Assembly: GCA_034696485.1 (NCBI GenBank)
Contig: JAQIWT010000584.1
Coordinates: forward strand, 1 to 17,599
Source: Isohypsibius dastychi
Lineage: Eukaryota > Tardigrada > Eutardigrada > Parachela > Isohypsibiidae
Direction: 5' to 3'
Length of the DNA stretch: 17,599 nucleotides
Shown here: positions 10,100 through 17,599 of the stretch, one piece after another
How the letters are laid out: every line of letters begins with the position of its first letter
How positions within the stretch are numbered: position 1 is the first letter of the stretch
Program-made: the position numbers and the translations under genes
The notes under the pieces: generated by a model
Databases searched by the model: none
What the model was told of the DNA's origin: nothing
The model's input: the letters and a program-made list of their open reading frames with translations, nothing else

Positions 10100-13000
10100 T
10101 CAAGAATTCGCAAGCTTCCCATCGACATCAGGCAGAGCTGCTGCAATGGCTGCAAGAACAGATATGAAAAACTGTCTTCTCTGAAGACGGACATGACTTA
10201 CCCCTCGCGTAGTGGCAGGACCTATGGCATTTATAAGATTCACCAGGCAAATGGAAAGTACCTATTGTATTCCATCCCTCCAAGTCAGCTCTGTCCCGAG
10301 ATATATCGAACGTTGTTCCACCATGTCCATAGTGCAGTTTTGCGTCGTTGAGCAGACACAGCTCTCGTTTCTGATCATATTCGAGGTGCCGTATAACTCT
10401 CCCGGAATCCAGATTGAAATAGACACCTACATGGTCAAAGCAGGAATCAACAGTAGTATGGTTCGACAGCCGGACGATGCGAAACTTTGAGTTTAACAAA
10501 ATGTTAAAAGAAGTACTTTTTTTAACACCATGATTAAGGTACAAGTACGGTTGATACCATTTCAAAAACGTTGATCAAGGATTCGAACGTACCTCCATAA
10601 ACTGCAAAACCAGCGCCGTCTGTGTTCAGTTTTAGCCATTTCACTGCAGGTACCTCAGTTTTGATACTAACCATGGTGCAGTCCCTTGGGTCAAACCGGG
10701 ACAGAGACCGATTTTGATACATGACATAGACGAAACCAGAAGTGATGCTGACTGCTGCATCGCCAAAACCGTCGTTTAAGATCGTGTCAAATTTCTCTGC
10801 AGTTGTCATGTTCAGACATTCAATGTGATAGCCGTCCGACTTTTTTGAAACTGCGCATAGCCTACCACCGAGCACGGCTCCTGAAAAATAATGCTTTTAA
10901 GTTGCTTTCTAATGCGTGAAGACTGTTTGTAGGTCTACCTAAGAGCAAACAAACATCAGCTGAGCAGTCCAAAATAGGTTTCCAACAGTACAGAGAGATA
11001 TCCAGCCTGAAAAGTCGGTGAAACTTTTCATACCTGTCCTTGCGGAATGCCCGGAATGGTACAAGTATGTAGAAAGAACCATCGTCACTCTCGGCCACCA
11101 GTACTCCCCACGTGCTTAAAAACGGCTTCTCAAAGTCTGGAAGTGTCGGGAGGAGTTTCAATTTCCTTGTTTCCACATCAAAAATGGTCAAAGTGGACAA
11201 GTCACAGTCTTCAAAAAGGAATCCTCCGGTGATACCTTGAAACAGACTATCGTCATCTCTCTCGTAGAATAAAGAGAAACCAGTAAATTACCTGTGTTTC
11301 TTGATCCAATTTTCACAGGGCCTGCATTGATGACCTTTCCAGCTCTGACTGCGCTCAAATGAGCTTGCAGCGAACCGTTGAGCAAATATATCTGGTCGTC
11401 CTTGATTTGATCACATCTGATTCTTAAGAGCAATGCATGAACATGTTGCTCCCGGTTGGAATCCACTGAGATCCAGCGGTCCACTGCTCGCAGTGTTTCG
11501 ATTTCAGGACCCCAATTGACGTTATCGCTTTCAAGAAATTCCACCACCTTAACAAAAATTTGTAGAATGATTTCAATGATTGACCACAAGTAACTCACCA
11601 TACTGAGAGGGAGATGATTCAGACATTCCATCGAGCCGAACACATCATGGACCCCTTCGAATACTCTTCGCTTGTAAATTGGAATCAACGGTTGCAGCTT
11701 GTTGTGCTGATCGACACAGCTCAAGACTCGGTAGCAGCTGACATGGTCAAGTTTCTCGGCGTTTTCCGTCAAGAATTCCAAAGCCACATCGGTGAGAAAC
11801 TCGATGTCTAGAAAATCGGCGGCGGTGTAAATTGACAGGACATTCGACTCATTCAGCTTAATTTTGCCGGTGTAAACAAAATCCACGATTCTTCAACGAA
11901 ATATAGTTCTGTAATCATCGAACTGCAGTGAATGACAAAAGAGTGAGATAGTGACTCACAGAACCAGGATGTCGTGGGGGATATTCTCAAAGTTGAGTCT
12001 AGACCCGCACTTGAAACTGGAGAAAATTCTGGTTTTGATGACCGAACTGAATGCGCACAAGAGCTGAGAGCTGCAGATGATTCCAGAAATACATCCTCTT
12101 CCCCGAATTTCGACATCACCGAACAATCCAGACTTGTGGAACTCATGTAACTTCGTGAGGAGACTTTCGGAATGACGGGTGTTACTAAATACAAATTGAC
12201 CCTCCTTCGCCGAGAACGACAGCAGAGCGTAATCAAAAGGTCCCTCCCAATTGGTTGCGGACTCAAGGCCTTCCGTTCCGTTTGACTCTGCGACTTCGCA
12301 ACTGCGAGTAGCGGTTTCTCTTTCTGAACTTTCCAGTTTTTGCAGCAAGGTCTCCACTTTTCTGAAATCAGGGAGAAGCGGGAATATATTGAAAGGCAAG
12401 CAATATGATTCGAAATTCAAATCTAGACCAACATGTACAAAAAAGTGTCAGTCAGTTCACATTTGCTGTTCTTAAATACCTCTTCTCCGCTTCAAGCAAA
12501 TATTCCGTTTTTATTTTCTCATCCAGAGCTTTCTGCAGAAGGCCCGTAGTCGTGGTAATCCTACCATGTGATGAACAGAAGTCGCGTGAAAACTCTTTTG
12601 CAATGGAGCCGTCTCCTGATTGGTCCAAGATCTGTAATTGGAGAAATATTTGTGACTTGGTTTTCTTTTGTACTACTAGAACTTGTTGAGAAAGTACAAA
12701 GTTCGGTGCAATATAATCACGGAACATAATAAGGAGCATCCTATGTGAAGAACTGCGTAAATATTCATTTCAGTAAAAGTCGTTTTCGAGATTTCCTGTG
12801 TTCCCAACTGGTTTACGATCACCAGTATCCCTTTCGACTGGCGTTCCAGTCCGACAAAAAAACAAAACAGGTCGATACAGGTCGTTACAGGTCAAAACTT
12901 CACAAGCAAGGCAATTTTCAAGTGCAGCGATACAGATTCGAACATATTTAATTTCAGTTGGGTGGTCCTTCGAAATCTCTCTCGCCAAAACTACGAACTT

Positions 13001-13219
13001 CATCATACAGTAATTATTACTTACCTGTACATTGTCATGAGATTGCTCTTGTTCCAGCGGCGTTTCCAGATTAATCCCTGGCATGGTTATCTGCTTGATA
13101 CTCTCGTCGATGTTCGATTGCTGTTTTCCCAATTTCCAATAAGCCCCATTTTCAAAGAAGTCGATCAGACAACCTACTGATAATGCTGATGAAATCGGAT
13201 GATTTGGATCCTGATCCAT
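10100..13219 (-). CDS. BTB-BACK-Kelch family protein, nine coding exons
   Basis: Exons in order are 13219-13025, 12631-12480, 12361-11960, 11890-11599, 11547-11292, 11235-10939, 10880-10558, 10484-10244 and 10149-10100. All introns are GT-AG and all phases match, giving 735 residues plus TGA. ATG 13219 is the first in-frame ATG after an upstream stop. Residues 1-95 are unassigned and about 96-135 is charged and probably coiled coil. BTB spans about 180-290 (GDVEI, then LIVDFVYTG at 250-258), BACK about 295-395 (ESDNVNWGPEIETL, DRWI), and about 400-735 is a divergent Kelch region (TGGFLF, YGGTFE). Such proteins usually bind CUL3 through BTB and recruit substrates through Kelch. Here the canonical BTB histidine motif and many Kelch glycine pairs are weak. 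The last intron (94 nt) has a strong acceptor. Unspliced, the frame would instead stop at 10128. Confidence 0.82.
11548..11598 (-). other. 51-nt in-frame intron of the Kelch gene
   Basis: GTGAGT donor and TTAAG acceptor. The length is divisible by three and the intron has no stop, so retention would add 17 hydrophobic residues inside the BACK domain. Removing it gives the expected BACK spacing, which is why it is called an intron. Its 3' end is also present in the inverted copy at 13799-13825. Confidence 0.7.
12869..12894 (+). promoter_or_regulatory. Direct repeat of AGGTCG/AGGTCA half-sites, spacing 4
   Basis: Three hexamers, AGGTCG (12869), AGGTCG (12879) and AGGTCA (12889), sit on an exact 10-bp period inside intron 1 of the Kelch gene. 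AGGTCA direct repeats with four-base spacing are a known nuclear-receptor binding layout. Only the last hexamer is the perfect half-site, so function is an inference. Confidence 0.35.
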
Positions 13220-13306
13220 TCCGATGCAGTGCAAATTTCTCGAGAAATTTATTTTCCTCAACGAGTGATTAACTGACACGAAACTGCTATCTCACATCCA
13301 AAAAAA

Positions 13307-13345
13307 ACTGACAAAGCAGACGGAGCAGCTCTCTCTCCTCTATAG
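13307..13345 (-). promoter_or_regulatory. Possible core promoter of the Kelch gene
   Basis: On minus, CTATAGAG (about 13338-13345) lies about 35 bp upstream of a TCAGT initiator-like motif (A at 13309). This is roughly 90 bp before the predicted ATG 13219. TATA plus TCAGT is a known arthropod arrangement. The spacing is slightly long and both motifs are short. Confidence 0.3.
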
Positions 13346-13383
13346 AGCAAAAGGCAGCGTTCATTTAGCCTACCTCCCTGACC

Positions 13384-13401
13384 GGGGGAGGGGGGGGGAG
13401 G
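13384..13401 (+). other. G-rich tract upstream of the Kelch gene
   Basis: Runs of five and nine G, then GG, separated by single A. This could form a G-quadruplex on the + strand, about 165 bp upstream of the Kelch ATG. It may also be a place where base calling is unreliable. Confidence 0.4.
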
Positions 13402-13687
13402 AAAACGCTTTCCGAGTTTTTTGAACAAAATTATGATTCAAACGGGTTTTGGATGATACAAGGCTGAGCAAAGTCTCTGAAAGAGCACTGAAGTGGCAGA
13501 TTGGATTTATTTTGCTGTGATCACCCGTCAGTTTTCTCGATCCCGGACTTCTGAAGTTGCGCCACAATTAAATTCCCGTTTTTATCCTGAGTGGACCATA
13601 GTAAAAATAAATGTTCGAAATTGCGTTTGGGTTGTTTATAGGGGAAAGGACACAACATCGTGAGCGCGAGCGAGAGCAACGGAAGTC

Positions 13688-13695
13688 TGACGTCA
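13688..13695. promoter_or_regulatory. Perfect CRE palindrome TGACGTCA
   Basis: The full CREB/ATF site TGACGTCA sits in the 828-bp spacer between the divergent BTB genes, next to a GAG/GCG-rich stretch (13659-13682). It could serve either gene. A perfect 8-mer by chance is possible but uncommon in so short a spacer. Confidence 0.4.
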
Positions 13696-13798
13696 CGAGA
13701 AAGAGCAGGAGAGGAACTCTTTTCCGGTTTACCTAATGTCGTTCAGTGTTTTGGAGAGAATCCCCAGTGTTTTGCAACGGTTGATTTCAATTTACAAG

Positions 13799-13915
13799 CG
13801 AATCATTCTACATATTATTCTTAGGGTGGTGGAATTTTTTGAAAGCGATAACGTCAACTGGGGTCCCGAAATCGAAACACTGCGAGCAGCGGACCGCTGG
13901 GTTTCAGTCGAATAG
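13799..13915 (+). pseudogene. Inverted partial copy of Kelch intron 4/exon 5
   Basis: The segment matches the minus-strand Kelch gene around 11570-11460: the last 25 or so intron bases plus about 85 bases of exon 5. The translated frame from 13826 reads VVEFFESDNVNWGPEIETL, and the copy differs from the source by a handful of bases. The acceptor AAG|GTG has become AGG|GTG, so the AG is shifted by one base, and the frame ends in TAG at 13913-13915. Because intron sequence is included, it arose at DNA level and not by retrotransposition. Flanks show no further homology. It is a fragment and not a working exon as it stands. Confidence 0.85.
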
Positions 13916-14046
13916 TTAAATTCACGTGTCTTCTGGGAACAAATCTGTGATCCGGAAAAATTTTCTGCACTGCTCTCAACTCATTCTCAAAAGCCCATTC
14001 TGTCTTGACACAACGACCCATTTCTCCCATTCAGAACAAACACCAG

Positions 14047-15071
14047 ATGCCAAAACGCAGCACTTCGAATCCGCAGTTGGACGACCCACCAGTCACCAAA
14101 AAGTCCAAAAAAGAGTCACGCAAAAAGAAACCAGTCCAGCCTCTCGATTTCCCAAAGAACGTCTCTTATATCAGCTGGAAATACTCTGACGGTGATGGTG
14201 ATGGTGATGGGGCAACCCCTTCTTATGTCGAAAAAAAAACTTGTCGTCACAGACAATTCAGAAAAGCCCACCTGGCCGAAAGTTCTTTCTGAATTCCGAA
14301 AAAGCAAAAGACAAGGCCACGATATTCTGCTGGAAACATCGGATCACATCAAAGTACCTGCTCATATTTTAATTCTGAGATCCCGCGTAGCCTTCTTTCA
14401 AGAGCTCCTCGCGCCAACCCCATATTCAAGGTGATCTCAACTCAATCCGCCATTTTGAATAAATGTCCGTCTTTTGCAGAGTATTCCCAGCCTCACCCCT
14501 TCCCATTAATCTCCAGTTGGATTGGATAAAAGAATGCACATTGAGTGAAGTGCTGGATTTCATTTATTATGCCAGAACACCCACGCATTTTTCCAGTTCG
14601 GAACTTGCAGATATTTTCTCAGCTGCTCTTCATATGAAATGGAAAGAGCTGGAGATTCCGTGTTATAATGAATTCCAGGAACGTCTGTCACCAGTGAACT
14701 GTGTGACCTGGCTGGAATGGGGTGTTGTCAACAAACATGAGCTGGTTCGACAGCGTGCTGCGAACTACACGGTGTGTCATTTGGAAGCTGTGCAGAGGGA
14801 AAGTGCGGAGGAGATGAACAGACTGTCGTTGGAAGCTCATTTTGCCATTTATAAAAACTGCTCTACGTCTCCGCCAAATAGTTCAATCCACTTCTGCCTG
14901 TTTACTCAGTCATTCGATAGGGCGCAGAGGCTTGAACTTTTTGGCGGAGACGTATTTGACTCTTTGTACGTTCCCTTGTACTTTTACCTTTTTGGAGTTT
15001 CTTTTTGCGTTTCACTAACTGTTAAACTTCTCGTTTCTCAATCTTATATCCTCTTCGCCTGTAGAGGCTAG
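14047..15071 (+). CDS. BTB-BACK protein with a remodelled C-terminus
   Basis: Exons are 14047-14191, 14262-14430 and 14480-15071, giving 301 residues. Acceptor 14253 would add three residues. Residues 17-28 form a basic, NLS-like stretch (KKSKKESRKKK). BTB covers about 55-160, with the canonical PAHILIL histidine motif and LDFIYYA. A partial BACK domain covers about 165-233. The known family role is oligomerisation and CUL3 binding; no Kelch repeats follow. Between 14191 and 14262 the frame changes. A phase-compatible GTGATG...TTCAG intron (70 nt) explains this, but an extra A in the A9 run at 14231-14239 is an alternative. From about residue 234 the protein is read from an 87-bp inverted-repeat element and then hydrophobic sequence, so BACK is cut short. 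It lies head-to-head with the Kelch gene and is related to it. It may be functional, or decaying. Confidence 0.65.
14191..14209 (+). repeat. (GGTGAT)3 repeat at a splice donor
   Basis: Three tandem GGTGAT units directly follow TCTGAC and provide three successive GTGATG donor candidates, each six bases apart and therefore frame-neutral. Unspliced, they encode a short Asp-Gly run. Confidence 0.6.
14866..14952. mobile_element. 87-bp TA-flanked inverted-repeat element (MITE-like)
   Basis: The ends begin CGTCTCCGCCAAA and form 21-bp inverted repeats with one mismatch. TA lies immediately outside both ends (14864-14865 and 14953-14954), as expected for Tc1/mariner-type insertion. The element sits inside the third exon of the BTB gene, within the BACK domain. 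Closing it out to a single TA would put a TGA two codons after the BACK sequence, so the insertion appears to have opened a longer reading frame. It is too short to code for a transposase. A simple hairpin is the alternative reading. Confidence 0.65.
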
Positions 15072-15659
15072 AGGGCGGTTTGAGCTCATCAAAAGAATCT
15101 GCCATCTGTACTGAACATAAAGACTGAAAAACGATACGACGCATTCAACTGCGCGTGAACGTTCCGGTTTGAAAATAACAACAGATTGCTGGCTTGAGAA
15201 CTTGGACAGGCCGCGTGACTGACCCGACCACGTGACAACGGGCGGGGTTCACGTAACACAGGTCTGATTGGCTGAAAACTTCTATTAGAGCCAACTCAGA
15301 CCAAGACTTGGTAGACCCGAGTGATATCGACTCTACACGTACTGAAGGTATTGATTCCGCGCAATGCAACCTGACAAACAGATGTTACGAACGCGTTAAT
15401 TTAAAAAAATAACCGAAAAGTGCAAACACTAGCTTTTTTTGCACAAAAAGTTGTCTCGCTAATCACTAGATTGCGGGCGCTGGAGCGGACAAATAACAGA
15501 AGAACGGAAAAAAACAGTCCATGCGTTGGGCAGAGGAGCTTACTTACACAAACTGACGGGGCCCACGGCGTGGAAATTTTACGACTTAGAAGTTCGCACT
15601 TGTACGGCTTCAAGACTCGAAGTCCGAGTTACACAGTTTTAACGCCGTTAGCCCCGTCG
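15072..15659. other. Spacer with promoter-like motifs between BTB and PAN genes
   Basis: It holds CACGTG (15229-15234), a GGGCGGGG GC-box (15240-15247) and ATTGG, an inverted CCAAT box (15267-15271), all within 45 bp, suggesting a promoter of either direction. On minus, a TTTGTCAG acceptor at 15371 opens a phase-compatible 75-codon frame (15370-15145) that could be a further exon of the PAN gene. The two readings compete. No other gene is evident. Confidence 0.35.
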
Positions 15660-16620
15660 TTACATTGCGTCACATTGCGGATGAAGAAGACAAAGTTTCT
15701 GACATAGCGTCTCTGTCATTTCATCTTGGAGAGACCTGTCCATGTTTTCATATGCCAGGTCAATCAGGCCACAACCCTCTCGAAACCCGGGCAGCCTAGC
15801 CACTTGTTTTTGAATCGGACTGAAGACCGCAAAATGATAAGTTTTTACGAATTTGATTTCTGCCGTTCCGTTGTATGCCGTGCAGGTCTGCCCACTGATG
15901 TCGTAGTCAACAATCTGACATTCATTCGTACACAGTTCCATGCACACGTTCATATCCGAAGCGTCTTCTTGCCAGAGACGGTTTCGGTTGCTTGCTATAA
16001 TGCGTACTTCATGCAGAAGAGTTGAGTTGAAGAACGTCGTGTTAGTTGTCCAAGGATATGTATCGATTTCAAGTGAAGGGTCGCTGACTGGGGTCTGATG
16101 CGATTGGGTGGAGGGCAGCGGTTTTCAGAATCAGAACATTCTTCGCACATTCCACCTGCAAAAAGAGTACTCAATCACGATCAATCGAAGGTGAAATGCT
16201 TTGTTTCAGTAAATCAAGACTTCAGCTGAGTCTGTTTACCCAGCGACCACGCAGCCTTGATTGAATAGATCCGAAAATCTTTACCACACTTTATCGCGAG
16301 AATAGAGTATACCACTCCAGAAAAACAACAGTGGTCATTACAATGAACGGCAACACACTATAGTGTAATTGTTACATTTGATTAAAATACGTTGGAGTAC
16401 TCAGAAGGTAAACGCAGTATCTGTTTGACGTGGATTACAGTTTGCCTATTACAATTCATCTAATCTTGGAAAAAGGTGCTTCTAGCTAGAAGAAGGTCAA
16501 CTGAGAAAAGAAAGAAAAAGACTCACCAGTTGCTCCATAGACAACAATTACAAATGAAGCGGCCGACGCTAAATGACCAATCATCGTTGCGTAGATGAAG
16601 TAACTAGGAATGGTTTTCAT
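15660..16620 (-). CDS. Secreted PAN/Apple-like protein, two exons (3' end uncertain)
   Basis: Exon 1 (16620-16527) begins MKTIPSYF and encodes a hydrophobic signal-peptide-like N-terminus ending VVYGAT, followed by a GTGAGT donor. Exon 2 joins in frame at 16087 (acceptor CCCCAG) and runs to TAA 15662-15660, giving 173 residues. Two cysteine clusters fit PAN/Apple domains: C80-x3-C84-x3-C88-x11-C100, and C137 followed by C160-x3-C164-x5-C170. Such domains bind protein or carbohydrate outside the cell. The second domain ends abruptly at CDAM*. AT|GTAACG there is a possible donor, so another exon (15370-15145) may follow. A stronger acceptor, TTTTTGCAG at 16156, would instead give a short cysteine-containing frame that ends early. 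A second in-frame ATG is at 16584. Confidence 0.55.
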
Positions 16621-17383
16621 CAACAAAATGGCCTCTGTTTGTTTGAATAGGTTGTGTGCTTTCTGAATTGAATGCGCTTCTGTCGAGATTTCTCGAAATC
16701 ACACTACGGTATCTTGATTAAAACTGCGCACAAAGGTTCATGAGCGCACCATTGTATTTGCCCAGCTAACGTCAAACCCACCTTTCCCCGTTCTCTGGCG
16801 TAAGCGTGTCCATATCTAATCAAACTGGAACGAAAACAGAAACTACTTGTCTAAATTCCATTGAAACCGATTGAGGTCAATGATGCTTCAGTTCAGGCTC
16901 CATGTGAAGCCTGACTTGTGCAAAACCGAAAAACACCGCCAAGCTTTTTCGATAAAGGTATTCTCGTATCTTTGAAGATAGGGTATGTTCTTATTTAGAC
17001 CTACCATCTGACATCGATTGTCCCATCATACATAGTCTCCAATATTTGCTAATCGGAATATGACGCTCCAACAGCCGCATCCAAACAGCAGAATTGGCTG
17101 CGTTGAAACGGCATGGGAACGCGCCATTCTTGAAGCAGGTAGGCTCTGGAATTGCATTGTGGTAGATCGCTGTTCAACAACAACCTAGACACAGCCAACG
17201 CCCGCATTCCAACACTCGGTCTGCGATACAGAAGAAGAATAACTAACCAAATACGAGGGTAGGACAGGGAAATGAGTAAAATCAGACCTTCTAACACGTT
17301 CCAAGTGAAGCTGTAAAGTGCAGAGTAAGGCTACAAGTAGACCCAGGAAAGCATTTGGAACTGCTAGCTATCTCACAGATTGA
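16621..17383. other. No supported gene
   Basis: Several short frames exist on both strands. The longest (minus, 17297-17049) begins at a non-ATG codon and is hydrophobic but matches no family I recognise. A CTGCACTTTACAG acceptor-like site on minus just upstream of it (about 17311) hints at an exon. No repeat or RNA gene was seen. Confidence 0.4.
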
Positions 17384-17467
17384 TCATAAAGCTTGACAGC
17401 CAACGACGAGCTGGCGGTTGAGCAATGTTGAAACAACGATCATCGCGATGAGGAACAACTTTGACAT
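17384..17467 (-). CDS. Short signal-peptide-like ORF (possible first exon)
   Basis: A 27-codon frame begins MSKLFLIAMIVVSTLL and continues to VVGCQAL before a stop. A lysine near the start, then a hydrophobic core and a small-residue end, is typical of a secretion signal. Such a sequence alone is too short for a usual secreted protein, so it is more likely a first exon. The only GT sites inside it (GTCGTT, GTTGGC, GTCAAG) are weak donors. A downstream acceptor-like site on minus near 17311 could follow. It could also be a chance ORF. Confidence 0.25.
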   Translation of the reverse strand: MSKLFLIAMIVVSTLLNRQLVVGCQAL

Positions 17468-17599
17468 TATCAGAGACGTTTAGATAAAGCTCGGAGATGA
17501 ACCGAAGTTCTGCAGGAATGTCATTACTGGGAATGCGAGTAACCCTGGTTGCGCGACCGCGGCGCTCAAACGCAATAAAAAGTCGTTAAAGTTTAGGTT

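Noticed and set aside
9797-10351. 184-codon ATG-started + strand ORF
   Set aside because: No recognisable domain or splice context. Its second half is antisense to the well-supported last exons of the Kelch gene, so it is probably a chance frame; the first 110 codons cannot be fully excluded.
11853-12266. 137-codon minus ORF overlapping Kelch exon 3
   Set aside because: It is a different frame from the BTB-coding frame and reads across the phase-matched intron; a shadow of the true exon.
12745-13180. Several + ORFs within Kelch intron 1 and exon 1
   Set aside because: They are antisense to coding exon 1 or lie in the intron; no domain, no start context, no splice partners.
15420-15707. 95-codon + ORF overlapping the PAN gene end
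   Set aside because: No recognised motif, and it overlaps antisense the PAN cysteine cluster exon; it contains an A-run and low-complexity stretches.
16340-16375. ACACTATAGTGT palindrome in the PAN intron as a regulatory site
   Set aside because: Short, AT-rich palindrome with no repeat elsewhere in the window and no known factor that I can name for it.
1-17599. CRISPR array, tRNA, rRNA or viral genes
   Set aside because: No regularly spaced direct repeats with unique spacers, no clear tRNA B-box/cloverleaf pattern, and no polymerase, capsid or integrase-like frames were found by eye.

Overview
The window looks like animal (metazoan) genomic DNA from an invertebrate with compact genes. The evidence is GT-AG introns, most of them 49-120 nt, a C2H2 zinc-finger tail, BTB/BACK/Kelch and PAN/Apple-type proteins, and several non-autonomous DNA transposons. 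A small crustacean or similar arthropod would fit the short introns and the local tandem duplication. The sequence does not settle the species, and no bacterial-style operon or RNA gene was seen.

Layout: (1) 463-1126, the last two exons of a C2H2 zinc-finger gene on +, truncated by the window edge. (2) 994-5925 and 5966-9520, two diverged tandem copies of one segment. Copy 1 starts inside the last zinc-finger exon. It carries a 1,026-bp foldback-type element at 2752-3777 plus about 750 bp absent from copy 2. Copy 2 carries a 478-bp hAT-type element at 8807-9284 with a perfect 8-bp target duplication, and copy 1 shows the matching uninterrupted site. Both copies keep the zinc-finger tail reading frame and a conserved exon-like island of unknown function. 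(3) 10100-13219, a complete nine-exon BTB-BACK-Kelch gene on minus (735 aa predicted). (4) 14047-15071, a related BTB-BACK gene on +, head-to-head with the first. Its 3' end appears to have been rewritten by an 87-bp TA-flanked inverted-repeat element. A short inverted copy of Kelch exon 5 lies in the spacer between the two genes. (5) 15660-16620, a secreted PAN/Apple-like gene on minus with an alternative or incomplete structure. (6) 16621-17599, mostly unexplained, with one short signal-peptide-like ORF.

The genes do not form an obvious pathway. BTB-Kelch proteins commonly act as CUL3 ubiquitin-ligase adaptors. The head-to-head BTB pair may share an 828-bp spacer that contains a perfect CRE palindrome. 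The most informative content is structural: a tandem duplication, transposon insertions with internal empty-site evidence, a gene fragment copied in inverted orientation, and ORFs altered by these events. All gene models come from reading frames, splice signals and phase matching by eye; no database search was run.
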